A stretch of 64,000 bases of DNA from Microbacterium lacus (GCF_039531105.1 NZ_BAAAPK010000003.1:1-64000), one strand, 5' to 3'. Shown: positions 8,712 to 19,545, counted from the first letter of the stretch. Made by a program: numbers and translations. The notes: generated from the letters alone by a model not told the origin.

Positions 8712-9698
8712 ATGCGATTCGGAACCTTCATCCCCCAAGGCTGGCGACTCGATCTGGTCGACATCGATCCCGCGGAGCAGTGGTCCGTCATGAACGGGCT
8801 CGCTCAGCGAGCGGATGCCGGACCCTGGGAATCGCTCTGGGTCTACGACCACTTCCACACCGTGCCGCTGCCGACGGAGGAGGCCACGCACGAAGCGTGG
8901 ACTCTGATGTCCGCCTTCGCGGCCTCGACCGAGCGCATCCGGCTCGGCCAGATGTGCACCTCGATGGGCTACCGCAACCCCGCCTACCTCGCGAAGGTCG
9001 CCGCGACCGTCGACCTCATCTCAGCCGGGCGCGCAGAGATGGGCATCGGCGGCGGCTGGTACGAGCACGAGTGGCGCGCGTACGGCTACGGCTTCCCGGC
9101 GATCAAGGAGCGGCTCGGACGCCTCCGCGAAGGCGTGGAGATCATGCACCAGGCCTGGACCACCGGCACCGCGACCCTCGACGGCACGTACTACCAGGTC
9201 GACGGCGCGATCGTCCGGCCTCTGCCGCTGCAGGAGAGCGGCATCCCGCTGTGGATCGCCGGAGGCGGCGAGAAGGTGACCCTCAAGATCGCCGCGCAGT
9301 ACGCCTCGTACACGAACTTCGCCGGCTCGGTCGAGGAGTTCGACCACAAGAGCGGGATCCTCCGCGGACACTGCGAGAACCTCGGACGCGACTTCGGTGC
9401 GATCACCCGGTCGTCGAACTTCAACACGATCGTGGGGGCGACCGAGGCCGAGGCCGCCGATCGCCTCGCCGCCGTGATCGCGCGGCTGCGTCCGCACGTC
9501 GGAGACGAGCGCGCCGCGGCGATCGAGGCGGATTACACGTCCTCGCCCGGATTCGGCACTCCCGAGCAGGTCGCCGAGCGGCTCGCCGAGCGGGCCGCGC
9601 ACGGCCTCGGCTATGCGATCCACTACTTCCCCGAGGCGGCGTACGACCAGAGCGGAATGGAGCTCTTCGAGCGCGAGGTCATCCCCGCGCTGAGCTGA
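8712..9698 (+). CDS. LLM-class, probably F420-dependent, oxidoreductase
   Basis: A 328-residue luciferase-like TIM barrel. The opening MRFGTFIPQGWRLDLVDID and the later GRAEMGIGGGWYEHEWRAYG are characteristic of the actinobacterial F420-dependent LLM subgroup (TIGR03560-like). PLWIAGGGEKVTLKIAAQYA binds the cofactor phosphate. ATG 8712 lies 6 bases after TAGGCT (8700-8705) without a Shine-Dalgarno sequence, so it is probably leaderless. The substrate is unknown; these enzymes hydride-transfer to or from diverse small molecules. It is a single gene between the methyltransferase and a nuclease-like gene. Confidence 0.88.
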   Translation: MRFGTFIPQGWRLDLVDIDPAEQWSVMNGLAQRADAGPWESLWVYDHFHTVPLPTEEATHEAWTLMSAFAASTERIRLGQMCTSMGYRNPAYLAKVAATVDLISAGRAEMGIGGGWYEHEWRAYGYGFPAIKERLGRLREGVEIMHQAWTTGTATLDGTYYQVDGAIVRPLPLQESGIPLWIAGGGEKVTLKIAAQYASYTNFAGSVEEFDHKSGILRGHCENLGRDFGAITRSSNFNTIVGATEAEAADRLAAVIARLRPHVGDERAAAIEADYTSSPGFGTPEQVAERLAERAAHGLGYAIHYFPEAAYDQSGMELFEREVIPALS

Positions 9699-9733
9699 TC
9701 CGCCGCCGCCGCCGACGTCCCTCGGGCGCAGGT

Positions 9734-9809
9734 GTGAAAGCGCGGGGCGAAACCGTTCGATCGGCACGTCTGCGCCGGGTTCGGTGCCGGTTTCGCCCCG
9801 GGCTTTCAC
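9734..9809. repeat. REP-like inverted repeat, copy A
   Basis: Two 22-base arms (9734-9755 and 9788-9809) pair with one mismatch; the left arm begins GTGAAAGCGCGGGG and the right arm ends CCGGGCTTTCAC. Related palindromes occur at 10822-10897 and 41173-41247, always between genes. The remaining bases of this 269-base gap (9699-9967) show no gene. Confidence 0.75.
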
Positions 9810-9967
9810 AAAGTGGCGCGATGCGGTGTGCCCGGGGCGTGCAGGAGAGACGGACGCCGGCGGCGTGCGGGGTGATCGACTCCTCCCCAACGAGCCGGGA
9901 GCACTCCGAGTCCACAGATCTGCCGACCGTCCACTCCGACTCGCGTGTGTTCGTGGACCGTGTCTGG

Positions 9968-10825
9968 ATGCGCGAGGCCACCCCGATTCCGACCTTCTTC
10001 CGCCGTTCGGACCTGCGAGCCCAGGGCTGGACCGATCGAGCGCTCGGCGCGGCGGTCGCCGCCGGGCGGATCCTCCGCCCGCGGCCCGGCGCATATCTGC
10101 CGCCGGGTACGCCGACCGAAGTGGTCGACGCCATGGCGCTCGGTGGTCTCCTCACCTGCACCTCCGCGCTCGCGCACCACGGCGTCTTCGTGCTCGACGC
10201 CTCGACGCTGCATGTACACCTGCACACCCGCCGTCCGTCGTCGTCCGCGCCGACCCGAACGCTTCGTCGCCACTGGGGGAGGCTGCACCGCGCGCCGCAC
10301 CCCCGCTCGACTGTGGTCGAGCCGCTGGATGCGCTCGTGTGCGCGATGCGCTGTCAGACCCCGCGTGCGGCGCTGGCGACCCTCGACTCCGCCCTCCACC
10401 GTGGCGTCCTGCGTCCGGACGAGCTCGACGAACTGTTCCGTCTGCTTCCTCGGCGCCACCGAGTCCTTCGCAGGCTGGTCGACGCCCGCGCAGAGTCGGG
10501 TCCCGAGACACTGGTCCGCCTCCTTCTGCGCTCGCTCGGAGCGTCTTTCGACCTGCAGGTCGTCATTGCCGGGGTCGGGCGTGTCGACTTCGTCGTAGAC
10601 GGATGGCTGATCATTGAGTGCGACAGCGAGGAGTTCCATTCCAGCTGGGATGCCCAGCGCCGAGATCGTCGCCGCGACCAGGTTGCGGCCGCGCTCGGCT
10701 ATTCCACCTTCCGACCCATCGCGGAGGACATCCTCTGGCATCCCGGCCTCGTGCGAGCCGCCATCCACGGCCTTCTGCTGTCCCGCCGCGGCACCGCCGG
10801 GCGCGTTCGCGCCGGGGTGGTGTGA
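9968..10825 (+). CDS. DUF559 endonuclease-domain protein (Vsr-like fold)
   Basis: About 285 residues. Residues 1-60 look like a winged-helix segment of the AbiEi-antitoxin/type IV TA N-terminal kind (TPIPTFFRRSDLRAQGWTDR, then RILRPRPGAYLPPGTP). The C-terminal part, from about residue 195, is DUF559: VDFVVDGWLIIECDSEEFH with the D...E.D metal-binding pattern, then RRDRRRDQVAAALGYSTFR. Such proteins are very common, variable singletons in Microbacteriaceae and no function is established. ATG 9968 is preferred; GTG codons at 9947 and 9953 are in frame. Its stop lies inside REP-like copy B. Confidence 0.8.
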   Translation: MREATPIPTFFRRSDLRAQGWTDRALGAAVAAGRILRPRPGAYLPPGTPTEVVDAMALGGLLTCTSALAHHGVFVLDASTLHVHLHTRRPSSSAPTRTLRRHWGRLHRAPHPRSTVVEPLDALVCAMRCQTPRAALATLDSALHRGVLRPDELDELFRLLPRRHRVLRRLVDARAESGPETLVRLLLRSLGASFDLQVVIAGVGRVDFVVDGWLIIECDSEEFHSSWDAQRRDRRRDQVAAALGYSTFRPIAEDILWHPGLVRAAIHGLLLSRRGTAGRVRAGVV

Positions 10826-10897
10826 AACCCCGGGGAGATTCCGCACCCGCACCCGCTCGAGACGACCATGCAGTGCGAAATCGCCCCGGCGTTTCAC
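10822..10897. repeat. REP-like inverted repeat, copy B
   Basis: Arms 10822-10846 and 10873-10897 (25 bases) pair with three mismatches. The left arm begins GTGAAACCCCGGGG and the right arm ends GGCGTTTCAC. It lies between convergent genes, overlapping the stop codon of the DUF559 gene, and may also act as a bidirectional terminator. Confidence 0.7.
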
Positions 10898-10919
10898 GCG
10901 AAGCGTCCCAAAGGGCGGG

Positions 10920-12395
10920 TCAGACCAGCGCGCGGACGCTCGCGTAGCCGTCCGCGATCACGTCCGGACGCGAGGGGTCGCCGCCGAACACGCGCGTGGT
11001 TCCGGATGCCGCAGACCACGCCGGCCAGCCCGGGTCGGCATCCCTCACGAAGGCCGCGGCGGCACCGTGCAGGGCTGCGGCGAGCGCGCGCGACGGATCA
11101 TCGCCGGCGAGGGCCGGTACGGCTTCGGCGTCGAGGCAGTCGAACCAGAACGGCACATCCAGGCAGTGGCAGGCCCACCCGATCGTCGGGGAGGTCCAGG
11201 AGAACCGGTACACCCACGTGCGCTCACCGCCGCGCGCCTCCGCGGTCCGCGCGACGACCGAGCGGAACACCACGTCGCTCACGTAGCGCCCGAGGACGGC
11301 CGCCGTCCCCTTGCGGCGCTGCGCGGCGTTCGCAGCGAGGTACGCCTTGCGTGCGCGCGCGTCGACGTTGAGCCGGCCGAGTGCGAGCGAGGCGGGGATG
11401 AGGCGAAGCAGATTCTTCGCGCCGTCGGTCACCATGGTGAATTCGTCGTCGGTGGCGCCGACCACCAGGGGGATGTCCGCGCCGACGCCGGCGTGCAGCG
11501 AGTCGATCGTCGGCCGGGTGATGAGGTCGCCGTCGATCATCGGACCCCAGGTCAAGCCGTCCTCGAGCAGCGCGTGCACGAACGCGAGGCGATCGGTGGA
11601 CGCGGGGCGTCCCGCCCGTTCCTGCAGTCCCGTGAGGGTGGCCTCGTCGACCGAGGCGAATCCCTCTCGCGTCGCCGGGACGCCGGCGAGGTTCGCGAGC
11701 TTGGCCGCCAGGGTCCGTGCCCGTTCGCCGGGCACATCGCCGAGCGCGGGCGAGAGCGCCCACGCCGCATGGAACAGCCCCTGCGCGGCCGGCATCCCGA
11801 GCAGGGTCAGCACGGCGCCGCCGCCGGCGGACTGACCCGCGATCGTGACCCGCGAGGGGTCTCCGCCGAACGCGGCGACGTTCGTCTGCACCCATTCGAG
11901 CGCGGCGAGCCAGTCGCGCACGCCCCGGTTGCTCGGCGCGCCCGCGATGTGGCCGAAGCCGTCGAAGCCGAGCCGGTATGAGATCGTGACGGTGACGACG
12001 CCGTCGCGGTTGAACGCGGCGCCGTCGTACCAGGGGCTCGCCGGCGACCCCTCCGTGAACCCGCCTCCGTGGATATAGACGAGCACCGGGAGGTCGGCAT
12101 CCGCTCGCCCCGGCGCGGGGGTGAACACGTTGACGTTGAGAGTCGACTCGCCGGCGACCGCCGGCTCGGGGATCAGGGTCTTCTCGCCCGGCTTCTCTCG
12201 CTTGGCCGTGGCGCCGTACGCCACGGCGTCGCGGACGCCGTCCCAGGGCTCGGGCGGCACGGGCGCCGCGAAGCGCAGGTCGCCGACGGGAGCCTGGGCG
12301 AACGGGATTCCGAGGAAGGCGGCGGAGTCGCCGCGCCAGAACCCGCGGACCTCACCCGGCGTGATGCGGACGACGGGATCGGGATGCTGCGTCAT
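10920..12395 (-). CDS. Carboxylesterase/lipase family protein (type B)
   Basis: A 491-residue alpha/beta hydrolase. The nucleophile elbow is GQSAGGG (Ser about residue 194), preceded by YIHGGGFTEGS (oxyanion hole) and ISYRLGFDGFG. The acid is likely the Glu in GATDDEFTM and the His the one in WACHCLDVPFWFD, matching the family HALDVPF pattern. No signal peptide is seen, so it is probably cytoplasmic. ATG 12395 overlaps the stop of the small membrane-protein gene upstream (ATGA), so the two form a coupled pair. The natural ester is unknown; p-nitrobenzyl- and carbamate-cleaving relatives exist. Confidence 0.9.
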   Translation of the reverse strand: MTQHPDPVVRITPGEVRGFWRGDSAAFLGIPFAQAPVGDLRFAAPVPPEPWDGVRDAVAYGATAKREKPGEKTLIPEPAVAGESTLNVNVFTPAPGRADADLPVLVYIHGGGFTEGSPASPWYDGAAFNRDGVVTVTISYRLGFDGFGHIAGAPSNRGVRDWLAALEWVQTNVAAFGGDPSRVTIAGQSAGGGAVLTLLGMPAAQGLFHAAWALSPALGDVPGERARTLAAKLANLAGVPATREGFASVDEATLTGLQERAGRPASTDRLAFVHALLEDGLTWGPMIDGDLITRPTIDSLHAGVGADIPLVVGATDDEFTMVTDGAKNLLRLIPASLALGRLNVDARARKAYLAANAAQRRKGTAAVLGRYVSDVVFRSVVARTAEARGGERTWVYRFSWTSPTIGWACHCLDVPFWFDCLDAEAVPALAGDDPSRALAAALHGAAAAFVRDADPGWPAWSAASGTTRVFGGDPSRPDVIADGYASVRALV

Positions 12396-12742
12396 CAGGC
12401 CACCGTATCCGCCGCCCGCCCGGCGGTCAGGTGGCGCTGGCGCATCGCGAGGAAGAGCGGAAACGTGAAGGCGAACGCGGTGAGCCCGGATGCCACGACG
12501 TACAGCCAGCCGAACCGCATGCCGATGCGGCGGGCCTCCACGATGATGAAGACGCTTCCGGCGATCGCGACGACCATCAGGTCGACCGAGATCGACGAGA
12601 CGGCGGGGCCGCTCGAGACGAGGTCGCCGATGAAATCGACCATCTGCACGATCGCGATGACGTTGAACGTCCACGTGCCGATGAGGCCGGCGACGGCGAG
12701 GAGCAGGTAGATCACGGCGAGCGGTGTCCAGTGACGGGTCAT
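12395..12742 (-). CDS. DUF2834 small membrane protein
   Basis: A 115-residue protein with three hydrophobic segments (about residues 8-28, 50-68 and 80-100). TWTFNVIAIVQMVDFIGDLV followed by SVDLMVVAIAGSVFIIVEARRIGM is the DUF2834 pattern. The function of this family is unknown. ATG 12742 is chosen because DUF2834 proteins begin just before the first membrane segment; the longer reading upstream is not protein-like. It is coupled to the carboxylesterase gene by a four-base overlap. Confidence 0.82.
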   Translation of the reverse strand: MTRHWTPLAVIYLLLAVAGLIGTWTFNVIAIVQMVDFIGDLVSSGPAVSSISVDLMVVAIAGSVFIIVEARRIGMRFGWLYVVASGLTAFAFTFPLFLAMRQRHLTAGRAADTVA

Positions 12743-12830
12743 GGCGCCATGATGCCAGTCCCGGGCGCGCCCACGGCCGCCGCGTGTCAACCCCGCCCCA
12801 TCGGGTCCGCGGGGCCGTACCGTGGAGAGC

Positions 12831-13673
12831 GTGACGAACACTTCGCGTACCTCAGGAACGGATGCCGCGGCAAAGCCGACCGGCAAGGACATCGCCCGTC
12901 AGATCGCGGTGATCTCGGCGCTGGGCTTCACCCTGGTCACCGTGCTCGTCGGCGTCGGGGGCCTCGGCGGCACCGAGGTGGAGAATACGCAGGGCGGACA
13001 GCTGTCGGCGCAGGGCTCGTTCCTGGCTCCCGCGACGCCCGCGTTCAGCATCTGGTCGGTGATCTACACCGGCCTGATCGCCTACGTGATCTGGCAGGCC
13101 CTGCCGAGCCAGCGGGCGTCGGAGAGGCAGCGGGCGATCGGCTGGTGGATCGCGCTCACGATCGTCCTCAACGGCTTGTGGCTGGTCGCCTCTCAGTTCC
13201 TCACGATCGAGTGGACCGTGATCATCATCGTCCTCCTCGCGATCGCGCTGTCGATCACGTTCCGCATCTCCGTGAAGACCCGCGTGCCTCGCGGCGGCTT
13301 CCTGGACGCGCTCCTGATCGACGGCGTCACCGGTTTGCACCTGGGCTGGGTGACGCTGGCCACCGTCGCGAACATCGCGGCCTGGCTCACCGGCATCGTG
13401 CCGGAATCGTGGGCCGATTCGGCATCCGTCATCGGCGTGGTCGTGCTGATCGCCGTGCTGCTGATCGGACTCGGGATCTCGTGGCGCAGCGGCTGGCGCG
13501 TCGCCCCCGCGCTGGCGCTCGGCTGGGGCCTGTCCTGGCTCGCGGTGGGGCGCCTGGAGGGTGACCCGCAGAACCAGGCGATCGGCGTGACCGCGATCAT
13601 CGTCGCCGTCATCATCGTGCTGGTCCCCGTGGTCGTCGCGGGCCTGCGATTGCTGCGCCCCGAGCGCGACTGA
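12831..13673 (+). CDS. TspO/MBR-like tryptophan-rich membrane protein
   Basis: A 280-residue protein with a short polar N-terminus and about eight hydrophobic segments. FSIWSVIYTGLIAYVIWQAL, then WWIALTIVLNGLWLVASQF and GVTGLHLGWVTLATVANIAAW, resemble the aromatic-rich helices of bacterial TspO/tryptophan-rich sensory proteins, although the protein is longer than TspO (about 160). Its role is not known; tetrapyrrole binding is possible by family. GTG 12831 is preferred over GTG 12822, since TACCGT (12818-12823) lies exactly 7 bases before it, the spacing seen at other leaderless starts here. Confidence 0.75.
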   Translation: MTNTSRTSGTDAAAKPTGKDIARQIAVISALGFTLVTVLVGVGGLGGTEVENTQGGQLSAQGSFLAPATPAFSIWSVIYTGLIAYVIWQALPSQRASERQRAIGWWIALTIVLNGLWLVASQFLTIEWTVIIIVLLAIALSITFRISVKTRVPRGGFLDALLIDGVTGLHLGWVTLATVANIAAWLTGIVPESWADSASVIGVVVLIAVLLIGLGISWRSGWRVAPALALGWGLSWLAVGRLEGDPQNQAIGVTAIIVAVIIVLVPVVVAGLRLLRPERD

Positions 13674-13690
13674 CCCGGTCCTGCGTTCAC

Positions 13691-13757
13691 TGAGACGACA
13701 ACTGCACGTCGAAACGGTGGGGTAAACCCACAGTGTCGACGTGCAGATGTCGTCTCA
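13691..13757. repeat. Long near-perfect palindrome between convergent genes
   Basis: Arms 13691-13712 and 13736-13757 (22 bases) pair with a single mismatch. The interior forms a further stem, GTGGG-gtaaa-CCCAC. The arms begin TGAGACGACAACTGC and end ATGTCGTCTCA. The sequence differs from the GTGAAAGC family elsewhere. It may be a second interspersed repeat family or a bidirectional terminator for the genes ending at 13673 and 13780. Confidence 0.75.
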
Positions 13758-13779
13758 CGGGGACCGACGGTCGGCGAGC

Positions 13780-15915
<2,136 letters not shown>

Positions 15916-15919
<4 letters not shown>

Positions 15920-17091
15920 AGGGTCACCTCGGGGATGGAGTCGATCGCGGCGCGCAGTTTCGCGGCCGCGGCTTCGGGCGGGACGTCGCCGATCCAGGCG
16001 CCCATGGCGGCCTCGGACCCTGCGAGGAACTTGAGCTTGTCCGCGGCGCGGCGGGGCGAGGTGAGCTCCAGGCGCAGGCGCACCGTGTCGCGGCCGACCG
16101 CGACGGGGGCCTGGTGCCACGCGGCGATGTACGGAGTCGGCGTGTCGTACAGCGCGTCGACTCCACGAAGGAGCCGGAGGTAGAGCGGGGCGAGTTCGTC
16201 GCGCTCGGCATCCGTCGTCTCGGCGATGTCGGCGACCTGCCGGTGCGGCATGAGGTGGACCTCGAGCGGCCAGCGTGCGGCGAAGGGGACGAACGCGGTC
16301 CAGTGCTCGCCGCGCAGGAGCACGCGGTCGGAGTCCTGTTCGAACGCGAGGATGCGCTCGAACAGATCCGCGCCCTCGCGGTCGAGCTGGGCGAGCAGCC
16401 GCTGCGTGCGCGGCGTGACGTACGGATACGCATAGATCTGGCCGTGGGGATGGGGGAGGGTTACCCCGATCGCCTCGCCGCGGTTCTCGAAGGGGAACAC
16501 CTGCTGAATGCCGGGCAGCGCCGCGAGGGCGGCGGTGCGGTCCGCCCAGGCCTCGATGACCGTGCGGGCGCGGGTGGGGCTCAGCGTGCCGAACGAGCCC
16601 TCGTGCTCCGGACTGAAGCACACGACCTCGCACCGGCCCACGCTCGTGCGCGTGCGGCCGAGGCCCGGCGCGTCGAGATCGTCGAGGCCGGTCGGCGGGT
16701 CGACCGCGGCGGGCGCGTCGCCATGAGCCTCGGCCAGGGCGGGCCCGAAGGACGGCGAGCGGTTCTCGAACACCGCGACGTCGTATCGCGAGGGGATCTC
16801 GGAGGGGTTGGTCGGCGTCTGCGGGGCGAGCGGGTCGAGCTCGGCGGGCGGCAGGAACGCGCGGTTCTGGCGGGCCGCGGCGACCGAGATCCAGTCGCCG
16901 GTCAGCACGTCACGACGCATGGTCGCGGTCTCTCCGCGCGGATCGAGCGTGCGAGTGTCGACGTTGCGCTCGGGGCCCAGCGTGGTGCCCGGGTCGTCGA
17001 AGTAGATCAGTTCGCGGCCGTCGGCCAGGCGGGTGGGCCGCTTCACGACGCCGGCGCCGAGGTGCTCTGTGCGAAACTCCGTCATGTTCAC
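15916..17091 (-). CDS. galT: Galactose-1-phosphate uridylyltransferase
   Basis: About 391 residues. It exchanges UMP between UDP-glucose and galactose-1-phosphate. The catalytic HPHGQ motif lies within VTLPHPHGQIYAYPY near residue 215, where the second His carries the uridylyl group; the second HIT-like half has EVHLMPHRQVADI. GTG 17091 is chosen because TACCGT (17098-17103) precedes it by 6 bases and gives a leaderless start; ATG 17085, two codons in, is the alternative. First gene of the leftward galTK operon, divergent from a LacI regulator, with candidate operators between them. Confidence 0.95.
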
Positions 17092-17132
17092 GTCAACACG
17101 GTAACAGAGAGGCCGTGATAACGTCAACACGG
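17090..17132. promoter_or_regulatory. gal promoter with two direct operator repeats 31 bp apart
   Basis: On the minus strand, TTGACG (17122-17127) and TACCGT (17098-17103) with an 18-base spacer make a good promoter for galT. The 12-mer ACGTCAACACGG occurs twice on the plus strand, at 17090-17101 and 17121-17132. The copies are exactly 31 bases apart, three helical turns; one covers the -35 box and the other the predicted start site. They are the probable binding sites of the LacI protein encoded divergently at 17167. Confidence 0.65.
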
Positions 17133-17166
17133 AACGGATCTGCGGAGTTCTGCACGGGGAGGGCGC

Positions 17167-18159
17167 ATGACAGCCGAGAAGCGGGTCTCGATGCGCGACG
17201 TCGCCCTGCTCGCGGGGGTGTCGGGCCAGACGGTGTCGCGCGTCGTGAACGAGAGTCCGCGCGTCGACCCGGCGACCCGGCAGCGCGTCGAGTCGGCGAT
17301 GGCCCGCCTCGGCTATCGCCCGCACCGCGCAGCCCGCGCCCTGCGCACCGGCCGCAGCCACACGATCGGCCTCGTGGTCTCGACGCTCGCCTCGGTGGGC
17401 AACTCGCGCATGCTGCAGGCCGTCGCGGATGCCGCCTCCCGTCGCGGCTACGCACTGACCGTCGTGACCGCCGCCGACGCCGACGCCCTCGGCGCCGCGT
17501 TCGACCACCTGCGCGACCAGGGCGTGGACGGCGCGATCGTGCTGAACGAGGCGACCGCCGCCGCCCGCGGCGCCGCGTCGCCGTCCGGGCTCCAGCTCGT
17601 GGTCGTCGACTCGCCCGACGACGACAGGTTCGGCGTCGTGCAATCCGATCACGACGCGGGTGCGCGCGCTGCGACCACCCACTTGCTCGACCTCGGACAT
17701 CCCACGGTGTGGCACCTCGCCGGACCTGCGGACTCGTATGCCGCCGCCGAGCGTGAGCGCGGCTGGCGTGCCGCGCTGGAAGGCGCCGGGCTCGTCGTGC
17801 CGCCGGTCGTGCACGGTGACTGGACCTCGGCATCCGGCCATCGACAGGGCCGAACGCTCGCCGAGCGCCCCGATGTCTCGGCGGTCTTCGCGGCGAACGA
17901 CCAGATGGCCCTCGGGCTCCTGCGGGCTCTGGCCGAAGCGGGCCGCGACGTGCCCGGCGACGTCTCGGTCGTGGGCTTCGACGACATCGCGGATGCCGCC
18001 GACTACCTGCCTCCGCTGACCACGGTGCGACAGGACTTCGATGCTCTCGGGGAGCGGGCGGTCGACGCGCTCATCGGCGAGATCGATGGCGATCCCGGCG
18101 TGCGCGAGACGGTGCCGACTCGACTCGTGGTGCGGGAGAGCACGGGGCCGGGGCGATGA
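17167..18159 (+). CDS. LacI-family regulator of the gal locus
   Basis: A 330-residue repressor. The N-terminal helix-turn-helix SMRDVALLAGVSGQTVSRVVN (about 10-30) is followed by the hinge-helix region HRAARALRTGRS and a periplasmic-binding-like effector domain ending in FDDIADAADYLPPLTTVRQD. ATG 17167 has GGGGAGG about 6 bases upstream. It is divergent from galTK and overlaps the glycerate kinase gene (ATGA). It most likely represses galTK by binding the paired ACGTCAACACGG sites, with galactose or a derivative as inducer (inference). Confidence 0.9.
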   Translation: MTAEKRVSMRDVALLAGVSGQTVSRVVNESPRVDPATRQRVESAMARLGYRPHRAARALRTGRSHTIGLVVSTLASVGNSRMLQAVADAASRRGYALTVVTAADADALGAAFDHLRDQGVDGAIVLNEATAAARGAASPSGLQLVVVDSPDDDRFGVVQSDHDAGARAATTHLLDLGHPTVWHLAGPADSYAAAERERGWRAALEGAGLVVPPVVHGDWTSASGHRQGRTLAERPDVSAVFAANDQMALGLLRALAEAGRDVPGDVSVVGFDDIADAADYLPPLTTVRQDFDALGERAVDALIGEIDGDPGVRETVPTRLVVRESTGPGR

Positions 18160-19277
18160 CCGTCGTGCTCGCCCCCGACAGCTTCAAGGGGTCGATCGCC
18201 GCCGCGGCGGCCGCGGCCGCGCTCGCCGAGGGGTGGCGCTCGGTCGATCCCGGCACCGCCATCGTGCCGCGTCCGATGGCCGACGGTGGCGAGGGGACGC
18301 TCGACGCGTTCGCCGCGGCGATCCCCGACGCCACCCGTGTGCCAGTGACCGTGACGGGTCCGCACGGGCGCCCGCTCGCCGCATCCTGGCTGCTGCTCCC
18401 GCCGACCGACGACGCGCCGCGCGGCACCGCCGTCGTCGAACTCGCGTCCACGTCCGGGATCGAGCTGCTCGGCTCGGCCCTGCTCCCGCTCGACGCGCAC
18501 TCGCTCGGCTTCGGTCAGGCGATCGCCGCGGCGCTCGATCACGGCGTCTCGCGGCTCGTGCTGGGCATCGGCAGCAGCGCGTCCACCGACGGCGGCACGG
18601 GCGTGCTCACCGCCCTCGGCGCGCGATTCACGGATGCCGCCGGCCAGGCGATCCCGCTCGGCGCCCGCGGACTGGACGCCCTGGTCGCGGCCGATCTCAC
18701 CGCACTGCGGGCTCTGCCCGGCGGCGGTGCCCTCGTCCTGAGCGATGTGACGAACCCGCTCCTGGGTGCGTTCGGCGCGGCCGCCGTGTTCGGACCCCAG
18801 AAGGGTCTCGGCCAGAGCGCGGTGATCCGGGCCGACGCGGGTCTGCGCCGGCTCGCGGAGCTCCTCCCCGCCGACCCCGACACCCCCGGAGCCGGAGCCG
18901 CGGGAGGCGTCGGCTTCGCCCTCCGCGCCTGGGGCGCTCGACTGGTGCCGGGTGCCGCCGAGGTCGCCGGACTCATCGGCCTGCCGGAGGCTCTGGCCGC
19001 GGCATCCGTCGTCGTGACCGGCGAGGGATCTTTCGACGGTCAGTCCGCCGCCGGAAAGGCTCCCACGCACGTCGGCGCGCTCGCCGCAGCCGCGGGTGTG
19101 CCGGTCGCCCTCGTCGCCGGCCGGATCACCGCGGATGCCGACACCTCGGCATTCGCGCACGCCGTGTCGCTCACCGAGCTGGCCGGCAGTGCCGATGCGG
19201 CGTTGGCCGACCCGGCGCGCTGGCTTCGTGGGGCGGGCGCGAGGCTCGCGGCGGGGGGATCTTCGCCGTCGGTGTGA
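18156..19277 (+). CDS. Glycerate kinase (GarK/GlxK type)
   Basis: A 373-residue type-1 glycerate kinase that phosphorylates D-glycerate with ATP. MTVVLAPDSFKGSIAAAAAA opens the protein; RPMADGGEGTLDAFAAA (about 39-55), IGSSASTDGGTGVLTALGARF (near 140-160) and GEGSFDGQSAAGKAP (near 290) are the family motifs. It is translationally coupled to the gal LacI regulator. Glycerate kinase has no role in the Leloir pathway, so the pairing suggests a parallel oxidative route or simple co-regulation. Cytoplasmic, normal length. Confidence 0.93.
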   Translation: MTVVLAPDSFKGSIAAAAAAAALAEGWRSVDPGTAIVPRPMADGGEGTLDAFAAAIPDATRVPVTVTGPHGRPLAASWLLLPPTDDAPRGTAVVELASTSGIELLGSALLPLDAHSLGFGQAIAAALDHGVSRLVLGIGSSASTDGGTGVLTALGARFTDAAGQAIPLGARGLDALVAADLTALRALPGGGALVLSDVTNPLLGAFGAAAVFGPQKGLGQSAVIRADAGLRRLAELLPADPDTPGAGAAGGVGFALRAWGARLVPGAAEVAGLIGLPEALAAASVVVTGEGSFDGQSAAGKAPTHVGALAAAAGVPVALVAGRITADADTSAFAHAVSLTELAGSADAALADPARWLRGAGARLAAGGSSPSV

Positions 19278-19348
19278 GTCGGCTCGCCCGCCAGCCCGCG
19301 GATGCCGCGGAAACGTTCGGGGCCGTGCGATGTGCCGTTCGAACGCAA

Positions 19349-19429
19349 TTACAACGTTAGAAGATTTTGCTTGACATCGCGCGGCGAGCTGGCACAGCAT
19401 GGGGGTGATTGCAGATTACGACGTTGTAA
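19349..19429 (+). promoter_or_regulatory. Promoter flanked by two TTACAACGTTGTAA-type operators
   Basis: TTACAACGTTAGAA (19349-19362) and TTACGACGTTGTAA (19416-19429) bracket a TTGACA box (19371-19376), with a weak -10 (ACAGCAT region) 17-18 bases on. The centre-to-centre distance is 67 bases. The arrangement suits a LacI dimer pair repressing the esterase gene at 19546. The remaining 5' leader to 19545 carries no gene. Confidence 0.65.
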
Positions 19430-19545
19430 ATCCCCCTCGGCTTCTCCGGTTCGCACGTTTCTCTGCGGTCTGGATCACGCGCCGCTCGACCGGGCGACGC
19501 GACGGTTGACGCGCACGCAGCCGTGCGCGAGAGAGAGGATCGACG

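Noticed and set aside
8117..9967. Reading the DUF559 gene as a 902-residue protein beginning inside the methyltransferase gene
   Set aside because: The upstream part overlaps two confident genes in another frame and lacks protein-like composition. Real coding character starts at about 9950-9970.
7821..10825. A restriction-modification system formed by the methyltransferase and the DUF559 protein
   Set aside because: They are separated by an LLM oxidoreductase gene, and DUF559 proteins of this kind are common stand-alone genes. There is no evidence of a functional pair.
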